This document shows positions 1 through 6,145 of a stretch of DNA of 13,565 nt, in pieces (position 1 is the stretch's first letter; every line of letters starts with the position of its first letter). Below the pieces are notes generated by a model. It was not told the origin of the DNA. It searched no databases and was given only the letters and a program-made list of their open reading frames with translations. Origin of the DNA: an uncultured Prevotellaceae bacterium (lineage in GTDB: Bacteria; Bacteroidota; Bacteroidia; Bacteroidales; Bacteroidaceae); NCBI GenBank assembly GCA_937900485.1, contig CALCEL010000006.1, positions 1 through 13,565 of the forward strand. The letters run 5' to 3'. The position numbers were made by a program, and so were the translations under genes.

Positions 1-37
1 ATATTATATAGCGCATTTCTTTGGGGGCATGGCAGTG

Positions 38-462
38 TCAACGCATATTCTCAAAAGCCTTCTCCACGATTTCATTACAGTATTTAACCCGGTTTTCCAT
101 TATCTCATGAGAATCAACCCCCTTCAATATTCTATGACGCTTTGGGTCCGACATATACATATAATGATCTGGGCCATAATAATGATGTGCCTCAATATAA
201 ATCAGTTCCTTCATAATATTCAATGCCGCCTCATTTTCATTTTTACCAAGATGCAGTATAGTCACATGATTATATTCAAGATGGAATTCAAGAAAATACT
301 CTTTCTTCTCATCATCATACTTGAAATCTGATAAGTCTTTCCTATATTCCCAATCTAAATAATCATCATCAAGAGTTATACCGAAATCCGGAATGTTTTT
401 GCCAACTCCAAAACTATTTTGAGTACACTCTCCAGCCACTCTTTACTAACATTTTTAATCAT
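38..462 (-). pseudogene. Small unknown protein, single-base frameshift near the N-terminus
   Basis: Not recognised. The long frame (codons read from 439 down to 38) has only a GTG available at its 5' end, and a TAA stop lies two codons upstream of it. In another frame an ATG at 462-460 opens a natural-looking start, MIKNVSKEWLESVLK, which runs into a stop soon afterwards. Adding one A to the A4 run (plus-strand T4 at 417-420) joins the two into one 141-residue protein, MIKNVSKEWLESVLK followed by NSFGVGKNIPDFG. The span 38-462 is 425 bases, exactly one short of whole codons. The protein is acidic and rich in Tyr and His in its C-terminal half (HHYYGPDHYMYM), with no signal peptide or membrane segment. 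It could be a real one-base deletion, a sequencing error, or a gene that really starts at the GTG at 439 (133 residues). Confidence 0.55.
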
Positions 463-524
463 ACACTGTTTTTTTACGACATTAAATAAAAAGTTTATAA
501 AAAAGAAATAAGACATGAGAAAGT

Positions 525-548
525 GACTGACATTGCTGTCACTTCCTC
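525..548 (-). terminator. Possible hairpin terminator downstream of the 617-1463 remnant
   Basis: AAGTGAC and GTCACTT form a 7-bp stem around a 10-base loop. On the minus strand it is followed by a T-rich stretch that is not a clean T run. It lies after the 617-1463 remnant and before the 38-462 gene. An alternative pairing TGACA/TGTCA exists inside. It could also be a simple dyad with no role in termination. Confidence 0.35.
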
Positions 549-616
549 ATAATTATAAAGACTACGGAAATTCGACAATTAGTTTCATTTCAATTGCCTT
601 TTCGATTGTAATCACC

Positions 617-1463
617 TCATTCAAATTTTGTGATGGAAAACGGAGTCTGAATGGCTTGCGGCAATTTCTTCCACACATCTTCCGTGAAAGTATGTTCAGC
701 GTCTTTCCCGAAGTGACGTGATATCACACCGTATCTTATCGTGAACTTCTCACCTGTGATTCCCAAGTCTTTCATGAAGTCAGGAGTCTGTGCCACATCA
801 AAGAACGTTCGGTTGAAAAGCTTGCTCGCCGTCCTCGTCTGTGGTGATGTTTGAACGAGGTTCGCCTGTACCTGATTCTTCTTCGCCTTGGTTTTCATCG
901 GTCACTTCATTGTCGTTAATACTATCATTGATGTTGGCAGAGTCTTCTTCCGTCTCCGTATCTTCATTTTCGTCTGTGGTATCAGTCATAGCGTCCTCGG
1001 CCTCTACACCCATCTGGTTCTGTCCGTCCCAAAACGTGTCGTTCTGAGCCGCTAAATCCTCGTAAGGTATCATCTTTGCGTTATCCTCATCGAGTATCCG
1101 CTCGCCGCTCCTGTCACGTGTGAAAGGAGCTATGCCGACAAGCACAGTGCCGTCTTTCATGGTTATGATGCCAGACACACCCATTTCCCTCGGTGACTCG
1201 CCATCCAAAGCCGCGACGACAGAACCGCCGGTCTGATAGGCTGTGCGCAAGTCGTTCAGTGACGGAGTGTTCACGCTGTGGCTCATCTCATGCAAGGACT
1301 TCTCCTGCCGAGCCGCGTGAGCATTCTCCCAAACCTCAGCGAGGTGGTCATCCATATTCATGGTGTGGTAGGCTGGCTGACCGTCCTCATCTCTGTCTAA
1401 ATCACTCTCCTTACCTTCGACCACATTACCGCGCTGGTAAATACTTAGCAAGTCATCAGACAT
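617..1463 (-). pseudogene. Frameshifted remnant of a large polyvalent (phage/mobile-element type) protein with a putative C-terminal nuclease-like domain
   Basis: Two overlapping minus-strand frames, 1463-798 and 898-617, look like parts of one protein. Removing one T from the TTTT run near 809-812 joins them as DEDGEQAFNRTFFDVAQTPD. The span of 847 bases is one more than whole codons. The first part has a domain-like stretch (GVSGIITMKDGTVLVGIAPF) followed by a highly acidic Asp/Glu/Thr linker. The C-terminal part, roughly FTIRYGVISRHF through EDVWKKLPQAIQTPFSITKF, resembles the start of the MuF-C / PBECR nuclease-like domains found at the ends of large polyvalent proteins of phages and conjugative elements. 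It stops where those domains normally continue. There is no convincing start, since the ATG at 1463 lies 17 bases after pdxT. The piece is probably an insertion or deletion scar. The domain assignment is by eye and tentative. Confidence 0.5.
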
Positions 1464-1480
1464 CCACGATAGAACCGACT

Positions 1481-2044
1481 CTAAAAACGTTTATTACCGT
1501 TGCATAAACCTATGAAAAACTCGTGCACACGAGAATCGTTATCAAGTTCCGGGTGGAAAGAAGTCACCAACTGTCTACCTTGCCTTGCGGCAACCACATG
1601 TCCGTCCACAGACGCCAGAGGATGACAATCCTCAGAATTCACGCCACTTATATAAGGAGCTCTGATAAACGTCATTGGCACATTATTACCGACCTCATCC
1701 ATATCTGAGACAGTATGAAAACTGCCCAATTGTCGTCCGTAGGCATTACGTAACACATCGATAGACATCGTTGCAAGATGTAAAGAAGATATCAATATCA
1801 TGCCTGCGCACGTTCCGAAGACAGGCAATCCCTGTATAATATCATTTCTCAGTAGTTCGAACAGTCCGGAATCATGTAAAAGTCTCGCTTGAGTCGTTGA
1901 CTCTCCCCCAGGCAATATCAGTCCATCCTTATGGTACATCCAATCAGAGCACTGTCGGACCTCAAAAGACTCCACTCCGATACGTCTCAGCATCTCCCTA
2001 TGTTCTCTAAACGCACCTTGCAGCGCCAACACAGCAATTCTCAT
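1481..2044 (-). CDS. pdxT: Pyridoxal 5'-phosphate synthase, glutaminase subunit PdxT
   Basis: Glutamine amidotransferase that hydrolyses glutamine and channels ammonia to PdxS for pyridoxal 5'-phosphate synthesis in the cytosol. The 187-residue product begins MRIAVLALQG, as PdxT proteins do. It carries the GGEST oxyanion-loop motif (46-50), the nucleophile Cys79 in GTCAGM, and the His164/Glu166 pair in SFHPEL, so the class I triad is complete. The start chosen is the ATG at 2044-2042, one base after the pdxS stop codon. An in-frame GTG at 2053 would add three residues and overlap pdxS. The purine-rich stretch GAAAGGGG just upstream of both can serve as a ribosome binding site. The near-zero gap to pdxS implies translational coupling and equal supply of the two subunits. 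Family length is normal (about 190). Confidence 0.96.
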   Translation of the reverse strand: MRIAVLALQGAFREHREMLRRIGVESFEVRQCSDWMYHKDGLILPGGESTTQARLLHDSGLFELLRNDIIQGLPVFGTCAGMILISSLHLATMSIDVLRNAYGRQLGSFHTVSDMDEVGNNVPMTFIRAPYISGVNSEDCHPLASVDGHVVAARQGRQLVTSFHPELDNDSRVHEFFIGLCNGNKRF

Positions 2045-2045
2045 A

Positions 2046-2921
2046 TCAGACACCCCTTTCCGCCATCAGCAGTTCAATTTCCTTCTCATTGATGCCCACC
2101 ATCGCCTCTCCAAGATTCTCAGAAAGCTCAGCAATGAGTTTAGCATCATTATAATTCGTAACAGCCTTCACAATAGCCTTAGCCCTCTTCACTGGGTCGC
2201 CGCTTTTAAAAATTCCGCTACCGACGAACACGCCCTCAGCCCCCAACTGCATCATAAGAGCAGCGTCCGCAGGAGTAGCCACTCCCCCAGCCGCGAAATT
2301 CACGACAGGCAGGCATCCGTTATCGTGAACAAACCTCACCAGTTCATACGGAGCCTGTAACTGCTTTGCTGTCTCAAACAGTTCATCGTTCCTTTTAGAA
2401 ACGACGGAGCGTATCTCAGCCTGCATCATCCTCATATGAGTCACCGCCTGCACGACATCTCCAGTACCCGGCTCACCCTTAGTGCGAATCATCGACGCCC
2501 CCTCAGCCACACGTCTGAGAGCCTCACCGAGATTTCTTGCTCCGCAAACAAAAGGCACGTCAAACTCAGACTTATCAATATGGTACACATTATCGGCAGG
2601 GCTAAGCACCTCACTCTCATCAATGTAATCAATCTCCAGAGCCTGAAGAACCTGTGCCTCGACGAAATGTCCGATCCTACATTTTGCCATGACAGGAATA
2701 GACACGGCATCCTGTATTCCCTTAATCATAGCCGGGTCACTCATTCTCGACACACCTCCAGCCGCTCTTATGTCGGCTGGAATACGTTCAAGCGCCATCA
2801 CGGCACACGCTCCGGCCTCCTCAGCGATACGCGCCTGTTCAGGTGTTGTAACATCCATTATCACCCCGCCTCTCAACATCTGTGCGAGTTCTCTGTTTAA
2901 TTTTTGTCTTACCTCATTCAT
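2046..2921 (-). CDS. pdxS: Pyridoxal 5'-phosphate synthase, synthase subunit PdxS
   Basis: The lyase subunit that builds pyridoxal 5'-phosphate from ribose 5-phosphate, glyceraldehyde 3-phosphate and PdxT-derived ammonia (DXP-independent route). At 291 residues it has full family length. Expected landmarks are present: MDVTTPEQARIAEEAG with Asp23, Lys80 in PVMAKCRIGHF (ribose-phosphate imine lysine), Lys148 in MIRTKGEPGTGDV (second catalytic lysine), and the phosphate-binding GGVATPADAALM and GVFVGSGIF segments. The ATG at 2921 is nine bases after the stop of the upstream kinase-like/AraC gene, and pdxT follows immediately, so the three genes read as one transcript. Nothing suggests damage. 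The enzyme normally forms a dodecamer decorated by 12 PdxT subunits; this is family knowledge. Confidence 0.98.
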   Translation of the reverse strand: MNEVRQKLNRELAQMLRGGVIMDVTTPEQARIAEEAGACAVMALERIPADIRAAGGVSRMSDPAMIKGIQDAVSIPVMAKCRIGHFVEAQVLQALEIDYIDESEVLSPADNVYHIDKSEFDVPFVCGARNLGEALRRVAEGASMIRTKGEPGTGDVVQAVTHMRMMQAEIRSVVSKRNDELFETAKQLQAPYELVRFVHDNGCLPVVNFAAGGVATPADAALMMQLGAEGVFVGSGIFKSGDPVKRAKAIVKAVTNYNDAKLIAELSENLGEAMVGINEKEIELLMAERGV

Positions 2922-2930
2922 AAGTTACAA

Positions 2931-3815
2931 TTATAATCTTAACAATCTTCTATATTCACTTGGGCTAACTCCCTTCTGTTTTTTAAAAAATTTAGTAAAG
3001 TGAGCCTGTGAAGAGAATCCAAACATATAAGCCACCTCTTGTACATTATAGTCAGTCGATTTCAGTTGAATCTCGATCTCGCGTATCAACAACTCATCAA
3101 TAATATTCTTAGGAGACTTTCCAGACACCCGTTTAGTCACTTGAGCCAAGTACCTACTGCTCACGTTAAGGCACTCAGCGTAGAAATGCACATCGCTGGC
3201 ATGTCTATAATGCTTTTGCAGTTCGCTGAGAAAATCCTCATACAACTCGCCGCAGCGTCCCTTTGGAGAGTCACATCTCGCCATCATCATCTTGACGTAC
3301 GCATCAGCCTTTGTCTTCGCCACGTCCAGGCTAAGACCTTGATTAAGATAACATGCGAGCGAGCTTGAGAACCAGCATGACTGTCCGTGCGTATTACCGT
3401 TCACATTATCCACAACGACATCACACAAAGGCGCCAACACCTTCTTTATGGACAGAGCCATCGTCTCGTCAATAATCGTATCTCCTCTTGATGACTGAGT
3501 CACCGTATCTAGAATGACGTAACGAGGTTTATATTTCTCCAGACATTCAACAATCACGTTCAGAGTCTCTGTCGTTCTGACCATACCAATCTTAATCACT
3601 TGCGGTTGCAAGTCATTCATCACAGCCTCGATTTGTCCACCGACGACTTCAGACGGCACATCATAGAAATCCAAGATACCCAGAGTAGTCTGAACAGTAA
3701 TAGACGTGATTACCGTCACGGCATACTCACCCAATTCCGAGATGGTTTTTATGTCCGCTTGAATACCTGACCCTCCAGTAGAGTCGCTACCTGTTATTGT
3801 TAAAATTGGTTTCAT
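2931..3815 (-). CDS. Fusion of a shortened ThiD/pyridoxal-kinase-like domain with an AraC-type HTH; probable regulator of pdxST
   Basis: A 294-residue protein starting MKPILTITGSDSTGG, the classic N-terminus of ThiD-type (HMP/pyridoxal) kinases. The longer frame back to 3911 adds 32 non-ThiD-like residues, so the ATG at 3815 is preferred. Residues 1-175 follow ThiD: GSDSTGGSGIQADIKT, KIGMVR (75-80), VILDTVTQSSRG (LDPVM-like) and NTHGQSC (141-147, in place of HGTGC). Between Val138 and that loop about 70 residues found in ThiD, including the NLxEA and KGGH segments, are missing, so catalysis is doubtful. Residues 205-292 are an AraC/XylS DNA-binding domain with FGFSSQAHFTKFFKKQKG as the second helix-turn-helix. 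It is first in an operon with pdxS (9-base gap) and pdxT. Inference: a vitamer-sensing autoregulated activator or repressor of B6 synthesis, analogous in role to MocR-type PdxR. A thiamine-pathway ligand is the main alternative. Confidence 0.88.
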   Translation of the reverse strand: MKPILTITGSDSTGGSGIQADIKTISELGEYAVTVITSITVQTTLGILDFYDVPSEVVGGQIEAVMNDLQPQVIKIGMVRTTETLNVIVECLEKYKPRYVILDTVTQSSRGDTIIDETMALSIKKVLAPLCDVVVDNVNGNTHGQSCWFSSSLACYLNQGLSLDVAKTKADAYVKMMMARCDSPKGRCGELYEDFLSELQKHYRHASDVHFYAECLNVSSRYLAQVTKRVSGKSPKNIIDELLIREIEIQLKSTDYNVQEVAYMFGFSSQAHFTKFFKKQKGVSPSEYRRLLRL

Positions 3816-3882
3816 GCCGCAAAGAAAAAACATATCTGTCAAATGACAAAATGCAGTTCTCGTCTGCACAAAACAAACTTCA

Positions 3883-3935
3883 TTTTGTACAAAAAAAATC
3901 CCAAAAGACATCTAAGTAAGCAAACAGTTTGTACA
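3883..3935. promoter_or_regulatory. Candidate operator pair in the divergent promoter region of the B6 operon
   Basis: A perfect palindrome TTTTGTACAAAA (3883-3894) and a related half-matching copy TTTGTACA (3928-3935) have centres 44 bases apart, about four helical turns. A separate dyad, TGCAG N7 CTGCA, lies at 3852-3868, closer to the kinase-like/AraC gene. The second copy overlaps the -33 element of the plus-strand promoter. These are plausible binding sites for the adjacent AraC-type protein, but that is inferred from position only. No perfect TAnnTTTG element was found for the minus-strand operon. Confidence 0.4.
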
Positions 3936-3959
3936 GTTCATGAATATTAGTTACATTTG
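3928..3959 (+). promoter_or_regulatory. Bacteroidota-type promoter for the 3991 gene
   Basis: TTTG at 3928-3931, 20 bases, then TACATTTG at 3952-3959, a match to the Bacteroidota sigma-ABfr consensus TTTG-N19-21-TAnnTTTG. Transcription should begin a few bases after 3959, so the in-frame ATG at 3940 lies inside the promoter and cannot be the start. This fixes the ATG at 3991. Confidence 0.7.
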
Positions 3960-3990
3960 TGCACTAAACCTATTAACTAAAAGGAAAAAC

Positions 3991-4653
3991 ATGAATTCAC
4001 CATTAAAAAACGCATTAGTACACACAATACTATTTGCCAATTCATTATGGGCTTCCAGCCAGAGCTATTATTACAACACTTACGAAGAGTACATCGCGGG
4101 TCAGCGACAACCCATAGACACTGTCATATTAGACAGTCGCAGTAAGAATCGTCAGAAATGGTGGGGCGGCAATGATTTCACGATAGCTACAGGAGACAAA
4201 GCGACAGACAAAGTACTCAAGAAAAAAGCGTTCGCCGTCGTTCACAATGACACCACATACATCAATTGCCGCAACCTAAGACATGACAAGATTCCATTCG
4301 GAAACGGCTATGTGCAAGCCAGGCGAATCGGAGAACGAAGTCTTCTTTTCGTTAATAGAATGTGCGACAAAGAAACTAACATCAAGGCCAGTACCATGGG
4401 TTTCATGTTCGGAGCCATTGGAGGAGCTGTTATGGCCTCACAAATAGAAAAGCAACAAGTATGCTACGTTATAAGTCAAGGAACAGATTTCAAAGACAAC
4501 ATAAACGTTCTGCTATTGGATGACAATTTGATTGAAAAAATACTGAAAGGGCAAGAAACGCTATTGGATGAGTATTATGCAGAGAAAAAAATCACGAAGC
4601 GTAGACTTGCCAAACACATAATACCAATACTCGAGAAAGCAGGATATCTTTAG
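3991..4653 (+). CDS. Secreted protein of unknown function (possibly DUF6563-like)
   Basis: A 220-residue protein starting at the ATG at 3991, preceded by AAAGGA (3979-3984), a possible ribosome binding site. An upstream in-frame ATG at 3940 lies within the promoter and is rejected. Residues 1-24 (MNSPLKNALV, then a hydrophobic HTILFANSLWASS) look like a Sec signal peptide with cleavage near Ser23/Gln24, so the mature protein is probably periplasmic or outside the cell. Features are NTYEEYIAGQ just after the signal, DTTYINCRNLRHDKIPFGNGY in the middle, and a Gly-rich hydrophobic stretch, MGFMFGAIGGAVMA (about 146-159), that could be a membrane-associated hairpin. The overall pattern recalls Bacteroidales secreted proteins annotated DUF6563, but I cannot confirm this. 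It is divergent from the B6 operon and shares its promoter region; any functional link is unknown. Confidence 0.8.
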   Translation: MNSPLKNALVHTILFANSLWASSQSYYYNTYEEYIAGQRQPIDTVILDSRSKNRQKWWGGNDFTIATGDKATDKVLKKKAFAVVHNDTTYINCRNLRHDKIPFGNGYVQARRIGERSLLFVNRMCDKETNIKASTMGFMFGAIGGAVMASQIEKQQVCYVISQGTDFKDNINVLLLDDNLIEKILKGQETLLDEYYAEKKITKRRLAKHIIPILEKAGYL

Positions 4654-4712
4654 TATTGACATACGACAGTGAGAAAAAAACAATCACGTCACACAAGCCT
4701 CACACAATAAGA

Positions 4713-4744
4713 AAACGACTGGCGAATCATTTCGTCAGTCGTTT
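4713..4744. terminator. Shared bidirectional terminator between convergent genes
   Basis: A 14-bp stem, AAACGACTGGCGAA against TTCGTCAGTCGTTT (one G-T pair), with the 4-base loop TCAT. On the plus strand it ends the 3991 gene and is followed by TTTATATT. On the minus strand it is followed by TTTTCTTATT. The right half, 4730-4744, doubles as the last codons (KRLTK) of the minus-strand lytic transglycosylase, so its stop codon sits in the hairpin loop. Confidence 0.8.
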
Positions 4745-5917
4745 ATATTCATTCCATCTCGTCCGGATAGACGTGACATAGTCATAAGTCTCTTCGCCCC
4801 TGAAGTATCCGTGTTGAACCACAGGGTCATTGTAATAGCTCACCTCACCCATGTGAGACACAACATCCTCAACATTATATCTCCACACATTCGGGTCAAG
4901 TCCATTCTTCTTGCATAAAGCTCTTGCGTCATCAATATGTCCAGGTCCTGCGTTATATGCGGCCAGCACAAAACACAAGCGATCGTCAACATTAGGGACA
5001 TCAGCGTAATGACCGTTAAGCTGTCTTATAAAAGCCACCGCAGCTCTCAGATTATCCTCCGGATTAAACACCTCATTATCTTTCAGTCCCATATCCTTAG
5101 CCGTAGAAGGCATCAACTGCATAAGTCCCTGAGCTCCCATCCATGACACGGCGTAAGAATCGAATCCAGACTCCTGATAGGCTTGAGCCGCGAGAAGTCT
5201 CCAATCCCACGCGCAACTTTTAGAATAAGTCTTGAACAAGTTATCATAAACAGAAATCTGTCCTCTCGACGCATTGATAACTGGCGAGAAAACCCTTCGT
5301 CGTCTTGTTCTCGTCCTGCCACTTCCTCGTTTACCCTTGTTACTTAAAAACGTGTAATCAATCAAACGACCCTGGTTCTTCGTCAGCCATTTCGTCAAAG
5401 ACTCAGCCAAGTCAGAAGATGAGCGTCGGACGGCCCATGCCACATCGCCATTAGTCCGTATCGTGGCGTCATGTCTTATCAGGGAGAGGGAATCGAACAA
5501 CGTAGCCAGTTGACGTTTGCCACAATACACGATATCACCAGCCACAGAGTCGTCGGCATGGATTGCATAAGCGATGACATCCCCCTCGCAATTCGCCAAC
5601 TTGTCTATCATTTCCTGTTCAGACCGGCACACCTCCATTCTGACCTTCACTCCAACGCTACCAGCATATTCCTTTATCACCATATACTGTTCACCGAAGC
5701 ACTCCCCTCGCTGTTCAAAGAAGCTATGAGGTCCATACATTGTCAGCACTATCAGCTCGCCATTGTTCTGAATCTCGCTGAGGTCACAAGCAGCGGCGTC
5801 ACCAAAGTCAGAAGACTCAGAGAAAACCGCAGACCTACCAGTCTGCGATCTCTCTGAGTTACATGCTGTCATTATAATGAGGAAAACAAAGAACGAATAA
5901 ACAGAAAAAATCCTCAC
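4727..5917 (-). CDS. MltF-like membrane-bound lytic murein transglycosylase (lipoprotein)
   Basis: Cleaves the glycan strands of peptidoglycan with formation of 1,6-anhydro-muramic ends. The 396-residue protein has a lipoprotein signal peptide with lipobox IMTAC (Cys19), so it is membrane-anchored. About residues 50-190 form a periplasmic solute-binding-protein-like (SBP family 3) domain (GELIVLTMYGPHSFFEQ). A very basic linker follows, RTRTRRRR (201-208), then an SLT goose-lysozyme-like domain from about 223. That domain has catalytic Glu249 in AQAYQESGFD, GLMQLMP (264-270) and AYNAGPGHI (320-328). This SBP plus SLT order is that of MltF. The start is a GTG at 5917 overlapping the upstream gene's TGA as GTGA; no ATG is available before the lipobox Met. 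It is third in a purH-small protein-LT operon. The linker is unusually Arg-rich, otherwise the gene is intact. Confidence 0.93.
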   Translation of the reverse strand: MRIFSVYSFFVFLIIMTACNSERSQTGRSAVFSESSDFGDAAACDLSEIQNNGELIVLTMYGPHSFFEQRGECFGEQYMVIKEYAGSVGVKVRMEVCRSEQEMIDKLANCEGDVIAYAIHADDSVAGDIVYCGKRQLATLFDSLSLIRHDATIRTNGDVAWAVRRSSSDLAESLTKWLTKNQGRLIDYTFLSNKGKRGSGRTRTRRRRVFSPVINASRGQISVYDNLFKTYSKSCAWDWRLLAAQAYQESGFDSYAVSWMGAQGLMQLMPSTAKDMGLKDNEVFNPEDNLRAAVAFIRQLNGHYADVPNVDDRLCFVLAAYNAGPGHIDDARALCKKNGLDPNVWRYNVEDVVSHMGEVSYYNDPVVQHGYFRGEETYDYVTSIRTRWNEYKRLTK

Positions 5918-6129
5918 CCCTTATTTCTCCTTTGGCTTGGTCTGTTCTGCACTCTTTGTTTGATCTCCGCCTTATGTTTAGCGGCGCCAGAGCTGTGTGC
6001 ACCAGTCTTATAAGACTTGATCCTGGCTTTAGTTTTCACCTTCTTCCCGTCATCCTTTTTCTCCTTCTTTGCTCCGGCGAAACTAATCCCATGCATCATG
6101 GCATATAAAATCTCGTTGTCTGTAGCCAT
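5914..6129 (-). CDS. Small basic protein of unknown function
   Basis: A 71-residue, very Lys/Arg-rich protein starting MATDNEILYAMMHGISFAGAK, with a lysine-rich C-terminal two-thirds (KKEKKDDGKKVKTKARIK, ending QRRNKG). The ATG at 6129 is preferred: it is preceded by AGAAAAG and sits 16 bases after the purH stop. An in-frame GTG at 6168 would give 84 residues but overlaps the end of purH. The stop overlaps the GTG start of the lytic transglycosylase, implying translational coupling. No signal peptide or membrane segment is visible. The basic composition could suit nucleic-acid or ribosome binding, but there is no domain evidence. The length and operon position argue that it is real. Confidence 0.7.
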   Translation of the reverse strand: MATDNEILYAMMHGISFAGAKKEKKDDGKKVKTKARIKSYKTGAHSSGAAKHKAEIKQRVQNRPSQRRNKG

Positions 6130-6145
6130 ATCACTTTTCTGGTTA

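Noticed and set aside
408..425. Programmed -1 frameshift in the 38-462 gene
   Set aside because: The zero-frame codons are CTC AAA ATA with no X XXY YYZ slippery heptamer, so a simple base loss or error is more likely.
2436..2900. Plus-strand 154-codon frame opposite pdxS
   Set aside because: It is a shadow of the real pdxS gene, with no start context or protein-like sequence; pdxS is certain.
3816..3911. Longer N-terminus (32 extra residues) for the kinase-like/AraC protein
   Set aside because: The conserved family start MKPILTITGSDS is at 3815, and the extra stretch covers the palindromic candidate operator region.
3940..3990. Upstream ATG at 3940 as start of the secreted protein
   Set aside because: It lies between the -33 and -7 promoter elements, so it would not be transcribed; the ATG at 3991 gives a proper signal peptide.
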